Source: UBA6136 sp964386975
Lineage (GTDB): Bacteria > Pseudomonadota > Gammaproteobacteria > Methylococcales > Methylococcaceae
Assembly (NCBI GenBank): GCA_964386975.1
Contig: CAYLUS010000037.1
Location: forward strand, 1 to 18,844
Direction: 5' to 3'
DNA length: 18,844 nucleotides
Shown: positions 14,337 through 18,844 of the stretch, piece after piece
Numbering within the stretch: the first letter of the stretch is position 1
How the letters are laid out: the number at the start of each line of letters is the position of its first letter
Made by a program: the position numbers and the translations under genes
The notes under the pieces: model-generated
What the model saw: only the letters and a program-made list of their open reading frames with translations
Databases searched by the model: none
What the model was told of the DNA's origin: nothing

Positions 14337-14966
14337 TCAGGTGCGGCGCGCACGCTTCAGGCGATCGAGGCGCGCCGCCAGGCGGTCGGCAGCGGCCCGG
14401 ACCTGGTCGACATCCCGGTTCAGGGCATCGACCTCATGGGCGCCTGGCAGCAGGCGGGATTCCTCCTTGAGGTATTCCCCAAGATCCGATTCCAGCGAGG
14501 TCATGGCCGATGCCAACCAGCGCTTGAGGCTTCCCAAGGTCTCGAGGGTCTGGTGGGTGACGGTATACCCCAGATATCGGGAGAGAAAGGCCTGCCAGTC
14601 AATTTCAAGGGCGTGGGTAAAGGCCTGAAAATCCTGGGCCAGTTCGGGGGATCCCACGATCAGCAGCCCCGAGCCTTTCATGGCCTGGGTATCCCCACCT
14701 GCATGAGCGGCCTTCAGAAAGGCGGCCAAAGGACCTCGAATGGCCAGATCCGAGGTGCTTGAGAGTTCGGTCAGAAAAAGCACCTCGCCCTCGCCGGGAC
14801 ACAGGTACAACGAGCGGTTCAAGGGAAGGAGCGTCAGGCTAATGACCTTGCCTTGCAAGGGCAAGAGTGCGGCCCGGGCGCGATCGGAGGACTCGAGCTT
14901 CAGACGGAACAAGGCCTCGAGGCTTCGGATGAAGCCGGTTTCCAGAACCGGGTGCACGGAGCTCAA
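14337..14966 (-). CDS. ubiJ: Ubiquinone biosynthesis accessory factor UbiJ
   Basis: UbiJ is a lipid-binding SCP2-domain protein that helps organise the soluble Ubi complex with UbiK in E. coli. The 209-aa protein matches the family length (about 200). The N-terminal half is SCP2-like, with GKVISLTLLPLNRSLYLCP and a later GSGLLIVGSPELAQDF segment. The C-terminus (about 177-207, EVDALNRDVDQVRAAADRL and on) is a predicted coiled coil, as in UbiJ. Sequence conservation is low in this family, so context matters: the ATG overlaps the ubiE stop by 4 nt and ubiB follows, the classical ubiE-ubiJ-ubiB order. Confidence 0.9.
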   Translation of the reverse strand: MSSVHPVLETGFIRSLEALFRLKLESSDRARAALLPLQGKVISLTLLPLNRSLYLCPGEGEVLFLTELSSTSDLAIRGPLAAFLKAAHAGGDTQAMKGSGLLIVGSPELAQDFQAFTHALEIDWQAFLSRYLGYTVTHQTLETLGSLKRWLASAMTSLESDLGEYLKEESRLLPGAHEVDALNRDVDQVRAAADRLAARLDRLKRARRT

Positions 14967-15709
14967 ATCCGGTAGCCCCGGTGCACAGAGACCACGCCGT
15001 GGGTCAGGTTGAAGTATTCGGGCCGTTCAAAGCCGGCCTCGGCCATCATGGATTTGAGCTTTTCCTGATTGGGGTGCATGCGGATGCTTTCTGCGAGGTA
15101 GCGATAGCTGTCCTCGTCCTGCGCCACCAGCTTTCCCATCAAGGGCAGGAGCTTGAAGGAATAGAGGTCATAGGCTTTCTTCAAAAGGCTGCCTTGCACT
15201 TCTGAAAATTCGAGAATGATGGCCCGACCGCCGGGCTTGAGCACCCGGTACATGGATTTCAGGGCTTCTTCTTTGTGGGTGACGTTGCGAAGACCAAAGG
15301 CAATGCAGACGCAATCAAAGGATTCATCCGGGAACGGCAGTTTTTCGGCATCGATCTGGGCGAAATCAACCCCGCTCACGATCCCATCGTCGATCAGTCG
15401 ATCGCGGCCGCGGGTCAGCATTTCGGCGTTAATGTCGGAAAGGACCACATGGCCTTTAGAGCCCACCCGCTGCCTGAAGAGAGAGGTCATATCGCCCGTG
15501 CCGCCAGCCAGGTCCAGGACTTTTTCACCGGATCGAACGTGACTTAGCTGGATCGCCACCCGTTTCCAGATCCGGTGAATGCCGAGCGACATCAAGTCGT
15601 TCATGAGGTCGTATTTGCCGGCCACGGAATCAAACACGGAGCGGACCATGCGGGCCTTCTCGCCCTCCGGGACTTGCCTGAATCCGAAGTGGGTGGTGGG
15701 ATCTGTCAT
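14963..15709 (-). CDS. ubiE: Ubiquinone/menaquinone C-methyltransferase UbiE
   Basis: UbiE is a SAM-dependent enzyme that C-methylates the benzoquinol ring (DDMQH2 to DMQH2), and demethylmenaquinol where present. The start is ATG at 15709, with GAGGA about 7 nt upstream; a longer open frame upstream lacks family similarity. The 248-aa product equals the family size (E. coli 251). It shows HFGF..VP near the N-terminus, FDSVAGKYDLMNDLMSLG (26-43), the SAM motif VLDLAGGTGD (64-73), an acidic DINAEML (92-98), FGLRNV (138-143) and the C-terminal GVVSVHRGYRI. No menaquinone genes are in the window, so a ubiquinone role is most likely. Confidence 0.97.
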   Translation of the reverse strand: MTDPTTHFGFRQVPEGEKARMVRSVFDSVAGKYDLMNDLMSLGIHRIWKRVAIQLSHVRSGEKVLDLAGGTGDMTSLFRQRVGSKGHVVLSDINAEMLTRGRDRLIDDGIVSGVDFAQIDAEKLPFPDESFDCVCIAFGLRNVTHKEEALKSMYRVLKPGGRAIILEFSEVQGSLLKKAYDLYSFKLLPLMGKLVAQDEDSYRYLAESIRMHPNQEKLKSMMAEAGFERPEYFNLTHGVVSVHRGYRI

Positions 15710-15731
15710 GGGGGGGTCCTCGTTGAACGCC

Positions 15732-16112
15732 TCAGCTTTTAGGGGGCGTCGGGTTAGGGGTTCGGCTGAAGCCTTTGGCCTCAAGGCGAGCGAGATAGTC
15801 GTTCCAGCGCGGTTCCTGGGTCAGCCCCAGTTCATAGAGGTAAGGCCAGGTATAGATGCCGGTGGTGTGCCCATCGGAAAACTGGGGCGCAATGCCGTAT
15901 TGGCCGACCGCCTTGATCTCGACAATGTCGACCTCTTGCTTTCCGACCTGAAGGACCGCCTCACCGGGCCCGTGCCCGGTGACCTCGGCCGAGGGCGAAT
16001 ACACGCGCAGAAACTCAAACGGCAAATGGAAACGGCGGCCATCCTCAAAGCCGATCTCCAGGATCCTGGAGGCCTTGTGCAGTTGAATTTCAATCGGAAA
16101 GGGATCAGACAT
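15732..16112 (-). CDS. DUF971 protein (gamma-butyrobetaine hydroxylase N-terminal-like domain)
   Basis: This is a stand-alone DUF971 protein of 126 aa. The family domain is a small zinc-associated fold resembling the N-terminus of gamma-butyrobetaine hydroxylase; its function is unknown. Visible: IQLHKASRILEIGFEDG (8-24), LPFEFLRVYSPSAEV, VEIKAVGQYGIAPQFSDGHTTGIYTWPYLYELG, then a short Pro-rich tail. The start is ATG at 16112, right after the hslU stop, with GAGGA just upstream; a longer frame to 16334 lies inside hslU and is not real. An hslV-hslU-DUF971 order is known from Pseudomonas, where pha genes then separate it from ubiE; here ubiE follows after 22 nt. Some chaperone or Fe-S link is imaginable but unsupported. 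Confidence 0.9.
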   Translation of the reverse strand: MSDPFPIEIQLHKASRILEIGFEDGRRFHLPFEFLRVYSPSAEVTGHGPGEAVLQVGKQEVDIVEIKAVGQYGIAPQFSDGHTTGIYTWPYLYELGLTQEPRWNDYLARLEAKGFSRTPNPTPPKS

Positions 16113-16119
16113 TGGGTCC

Positions 16120-17448
16120 TCAGAGGATGTAGCGGCTGAGGTCCTGGTCCTTGGCGACCTCTCCCAAGGCCGCATCGACCATCTCGGGATCGATCCGGAC
16201 GACATCGCCGGCCCGATCCGGCGCCTCAAAGGAGATGGACTCGAGAAGGCGTTCCAGGACCGTATGCAGGCGCCGGGCGCCAATGTTTTCGGTGCGTTCA
16301 TTGACCTCAAAGCTGATTTCGGCGATGCGGGCAATGCCGGCCTGGGTAAATTCGAGGTGCACCCCTTCGGTCGCGAGGAGCGCCTGATACTGAAGGGTCA
16401 GCGAGGCATCGGGTTCGGTCAGGATACGCACGAAGTCCGCGGCCTCCAGGGGATTGAGCTCGACCCGAATCGGAAAGCGGCCCTGCATTTCGGGAATAAG
16501 GTCCGAGGGTTTGCTGAGATGAAAGGCCCCGGATGCGATGAAGAGAATGTGATCGGTCCTGACCATGCCATGCTTGGTGCTGACGGTGGAACCCTCAACC
16601 AGGGGCAAGAGATCGCGCTGGACCCCCTCGCGGGAAATGTCGGGACCGGAATGCGAGCCGCGCTTGCAGATCTTGTCGAATTCATCGATGAAGACGATGC
16701 CCTGTTGCTCCACCGCTTCAATGGACCGAAGCTTGATCTCTTCCTCATTCACGCATTTGGCCGACTCCTCCTCCTTGAGTGCCTTGAGGGCATCCTTGAT
16801 CTTGAGCTTGCGTGCCCGGGTTCGACCGCTTTGGAGATTCTGGAACATCGACTGCAACTGGTTGCTCATCTCCTCCATGCCCGGAGGCGCCATGATCTCC
16901 ACCCCCATGGGCGCCTGGCTGAGTTCAAGCTCAATCTCTTTATCATCCAGTTGGCCCCGTTGGAGCTTATCCCTGAATTTCTGGCGCGTTGGGGATTCCG
17001 CGGCCTCCTCCCCATCGCCTGCCCAGCCGCTGACCCCCGGCAGGAGCGCATCAAGAATTCGCTCCTCGGCGGCCGCCAGTGCCTTTTCTTTGACCTTTTC
17101 CAGCGCCGCCTCACGGGTCATCTTGAAGGCCACTTCGACCAGATCCCGGATGATGGACTCCACGTCACGACCGACATAGCCGACTTCGGTGAACTTCGTG
17201 GCTTCGACTTTGATGAACGGGGCATTGGCGAGCTTGGCAAGGCGCCGGGCAATTTCGGTCTTGCCAACGCCGGTCGGACCGATCATGAGGATGTTTTTGG
17301 GGGTGACCTCGTCGCGAAGGCCCGGCTCGAGCTGGCTCCTCCGCCAGCGATTGCGAAGCGCAATGGCGACCGCGCGCTTGGCTTCGGCCTGCCCGACGAT
17401 ATGCTTGTCAAGCTCGTGGACAATGTCCTTGGGGGTCATGGCCGTCAT
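16120..17448 (-). CDS. hslU: ATP-dependent protease ATPase subunit HslU (ClpY)
   Basis: HslU is the AAA+ unfoldase that feeds proteins into the HslV peptidase. The 442 aa match E. coli (443). It has Walker A GPTGVGKT (57-64), the pore loop GYVG (90-93) within GYVGRDVES, the variable I-domain (about 110-240), Walker B IVFIDEFDKI (251-260), the sensor-2 region GARR (390-393) and the C-terminal DLSRYIL, which docks into HslV. The ATG at 17448 overlaps the hslV stop (ATGA); a second ATG three codons on (17439) could also serve. Co-transcribed with hslV. Confidence 0.98.
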   Translation of the reverse strand: MTAMTPKDIVHELDKHIVGQAEAKRAVAIALRNRWRRSQLEPGLRDEVTPKNILMIGPTGVGKTEIARRLAKLANAPFIKVEATKFTEVGYVGRDVESIIRDLVEVAFKMTREAALEKVKEKALAAAEERILDALLPGVSGWAGDGEEAAESPTRQKFRDKLQRGQLDDKEIELELSQAPMGVEIMAPPGMEEMSNQLQSMFQNLQSGRTRARKLKIKDALKALKEEESAKCVNEEEIKLRSIEAVEQQGIVFIDEFDKICKRGSHSGPDISREGVQRDLLPLVEGSTVSTKHGMVRTDHILFIASGAFHLSKPSDLIPEMQGRFPIRVELNPLEAADFVRILTEPDASLTLQYQALLATEGVHLEFTQAGIARIAEISFEVNERTENIGARRLHTVLERLLESISFEAPDRAGDVVRIDPEMVDAALGEVAKDQDLSRYIL

Positions 17449-17993
17449 GGTTGTTTCAGGTCGAGGGTTTCGATCGTCAGCTGATGATTGGTGTAGATGC
17501 AGATATCGCCGGCAATTTTCAAGGAGCGCTCGACGATCGACTGGGCATCGAGATCGGTATTCTCCAACAAGGCGGTGGCGGCCGACTGGGCGAAGGGTCC
17601 CCCGGAACCGATGGCAATCAAGCCATTTTCAGGCTCGATCACGTCGCCATTTCCGGAAATGATCAAGGAGGCGCTGGCATCGGCCACGGCCAGAAGGGCT
17701 TCAAGGCGCTGCAGCATGCGGTTAGTCCGCCAGTCCTTGACCAGTTCGACGGCCGCCCGGGTCAGGTGCCCGCGCTGTTTTTCAAGTTCACCCTCAAAGC
17801 GCTCAAAGAGGGTAAAGGCATCGGCGGTCGCCCCTGCAAAGCCGGCAAGAACACGGCCATGATAGAGTCTTCGAACCTTCCGGGCATTGCCTTTCATGAC
17901 GGTGTTGCCCAGGGTGACCTGACCATCGCCGCCGATGACCACCTGATGACCCCGGCGTACGCTGACAATCGTCGTTCCGTGAAACTGTTCCAC
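17445..17993 (-). CDS. hslV: ATP-dependent protease peptidase subunit HslV (ClpQ)
   Basis: HslV is the proteasome-beta-like peptidase with an N-terminal Thr nucleophile. The start was set at GTG 17993, giving MEQFHG then TTIVSVRR: a 6-residue propeptide is removed to expose Thr7. In mature numbering D17 and K33 are present, as in E. coli. The motif GFAGATADAF (51-60) and the C-terminus YTNHQLTIETLDLKQP are typical. The resulting 182 aa is the usual length. An ATG at 18038 would add 15 basic residues unlike the family and overlaps the likely -10 (TACAAT), so it is rejected. HslV with this propeptide resembles Burkholderia-type sequences more than Pseudomonas ones. Confidence 0.95.
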   Translation of the reverse strand: MEQFHGTTIVSVRRGHQVVIGGDGQVTLGNTVMKGNARKVRRLYHGRVLAGFAGATADAFTLFERFEGELEKQRGHLTRAAVELVKDWRTNRMLQRLEALLAVADASASLIISGNGDVIEPENGLIAIGSGGPFAQSAATALLENTDLDAQSIVERSLKIAGDICIYTNHQLTIETLDLKQP

Positions 17994-18036
17994 CGTGATT
18001 CGGTTCTCTTTTTGTGTTTTTACTTTCGATGCACGC

Positions 18037-18042
18037 ATTGTA
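18037..18042 (-). promoter_or_regulatory. Possible -10 element for the hslV operon
   Basis: TACAAT on the minus strand (18042-18037), 5/6 to consensus; the -35 region is poor (CCGGCA at 16-bp spacing). Predicted start near 18030, so the leader to the GTG at 17993 is about 37 nt. No sigma-32 element (CTTGAA/CCCCAT) is seen, although hslVU is heat-inducible in E. coli. Confidence 0.35.
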
Positions 18043-18080
18043 GCTGAAACCGCTGTTCTGCCGGCCCCCCTCTCTCCGAT

Positions 18081-18086
18081 TAGAAT
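18081..18086 (+). promoter_or_regulatory. Possible -10 element for the rlmI-like gene
   Basis: TAGAAT (18081-18086) lies 33 nt before the ATG at 18120, predicting a start near 18093 and a short leader. No good -35 is visible at 16-18 bp. Confidence 0.3.
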
Positions 18087-18119
18087 GAGGGATCCATTGA
18101 CCCGATCCAGATACACCTC

Positions 18120-18844
18120 ATGAATGATTTGCCTGTCATCCGTCTCAAGAAGAACGAAGACCGTCGGTTGCGGGCCGGCCACCTCTGGATTTTCAGTAAC
18201 GAGGTCGATACCGCCAAAACGCCCCTGAAGGGGCTGGAGGGGGGCGCCCTGGTGGTCGTTGAGAACGCCCAAGGGGAGGGGCTGGGTACCGCCTATGTGA
18301 ACCCGGAGTCCCTCATCACCGCCCGTATCCTCACCCGAAAAACCGGTGCCCCGATCGGTCCTGCCTTCCTTGCCGATCGGATCCGGAAGGCCCTGGCGAT
18401 GCGGGCGTCAAGCTACCCCAAACCCTATTACCGCCTGATCCATGGCGAAAGCGATGGTCTTCCGGGGCTGATCGTCGATCGGTATTCAGATCTCCTGGTG
18501 GTGCAGTCCAATACCTTGGGCATGGAGCGGTTGTTACCCGAGGTCACCGCACAACTTCAAGCGATCCTTAAGCCGAATGCCATCTTGATCAAGAACACCT
18601 CCAGTCTTCGGGCTCTGGAAGGGCTTGAGTACCGAATCGAGTGGGCTTTTGGGCAACAGGCGGGTCTCCTTGAGATCGAGGAGAATGATTGTCAGTTTCA
18701 GATCGATCCGGTGAATGGACAGAAAACCGGCTGGTTCTTCGACCACCGCGATAACCGCGATCGCCTGAGGCGCTGGGCGCCGGGTCGGCGCGTGCTGGAT
18801 CTCTTTGCCTACACCGGGGCCTGGAGCATTCCGCTCTTGAAGGC
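18120..18844 (+). CDS. rlmI: Class I 23S rRNA m5C methyltransferase, RlmI type (N-terminal part, runs off the edge)
   Basis: RlmI makes 5-methylcytosine at position 1962 of 23S rRNA. The readable 241 codons show the N-terminal PUA domain beginning VIRLKKNEDRRLRAGHLWIFSNE (residues 6-28), then GLGTAYVNPESLITARIL, the central GESDGLPGLIVDRY and KNTSSLRALEGLE, and finally the start of the Rossmann domain with GQKTGWFFDHRDNR and the SAM motif VLDLFAYTGAWS. The catalytic Cys region is beyond the window. The start ATG at 18120 lacks a clear ribosome site but fits the family N-terminus. It is divergent from hslV. Assignment to RlmI rather than a close paralogue is by family resemblance. Confidence 0.88.
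   Translation, partial: MNDLPVIRLKKNEDRRLRAGHLWIFSNEVDTAKTPLKGLEGGALVVVENAQGEGLGTAYVNPESLITARILTRKTGAPIGPAFLADRIRKALAMRASSYPKPYYRLIHGESDGLPGLIVDRYSDLLVVQSNTLGMERLLPEVTAQLQAILKPNAILIKNTSSLRALEGLEYRIEWAFGQQAGLLEIEENDCQFQIDPVNGQKTGWFFDHRDNRDRLRRWAPGRRVLDLFAYTGAWSIPLLK

Noticed and set aside
14963..15784. Longer UbiE with 25 extra N-terminal residues
   Set aside because: The family N-terminus begins around MTDPTTHFGF at 15709, with a good ribosome site; the extension overlaps the DUF971 gene.
15732..16334. Longer 200-codon version of the DUF971 gene
   Set aside because: The extra 74 N-terminal residues lie inside the hslU 3' end, are low-complexity Arg/Ser/Pro-rich and do not resemble the family; ATG at 16112 has a ribosome site.
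17994..18272. N-terminal extension of HslV up to 275 aa
   Set aside because: It would run through the divergent promoter region and into rlmI, and the catalytic Thr must be close to the N-terminus after propeptide removal.

Overview
The window is ordinary proteobacterial housekeeping and storage-metabolism chromosome. It encodes ubiquinone-pathway genes (ubiE, ubiJ, ubiB), hslVU with a 6-residue HslV propeptide of the type seen in Burkholderia-like bacteria, and the block rng-nit-tldD, which in Pseudomonas continues from maf. Together these suggest a Gammaproteobacterium, or a lineage near the beta/gamma boundary. I cannot place it more precisely. GC is roughly 56% or higher in the housekeeping genes I sampled by hand and about 46% in one short island. 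There are two 100-N scaffold gaps (4890-4989 in nadA, 8059-8158 in glgB), and genes run off both ends. I see no tRNA, rRNA, CRISPR array, insertion sequence, phage gene or defence system.

Layout. 1-4595, minus strand: tldD (5' part only), a carbon-nitrogen hydrolase gene with an apparent single-base frameshift, an AT-rich methyltransferase gene, rng, maf, rlmH. 4626-9057, minus: nadA, glgA, glgB. From 9058 a divergent intergenic region separates glgB from glgC and malQ on the plus strand (9174-12088). 12089-12679 holds a bidirectional terminator, a 56-codon single-membrane-helix gene on the minus strand with its own terminator, and a near-consensus promoter whose spacer contains an FNR/Anr-type box. 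12680-17993, minus: hslV-hslU-DUF971-ubiE-ubiJ-ubiB (transcribed in that order), very tightly packed. From 18120, plus: the 5' part of an rlmI-type rRNA methyltransferase gene.

How the genes work together. glgC (ADP-glucose synthesis), glgA (chain elongation), glgB (branching) and malQ (glucan disproportionation) form a compact glycogen synthesis and remodelling divergon. nadA sits directly behind glgA. rlmH, maf and rng are RNA/nucleotide housekeeping genes. tldD encodes half of the TldD/TldE peptidase. UbiE, UbiJ and UbiB act in ubiquinone biosynthesis, and HslUV is an ATP-dependent protease.

The points most worth a second look are: the low-GC methyltransferase where gammaproteobacteria such as Pseudomonas carry yhdP between rng and nit; the nit frameshift; and the unrecognised small membrane protein with its FNR-box promoter. 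I found no convincing new multi-gene system.
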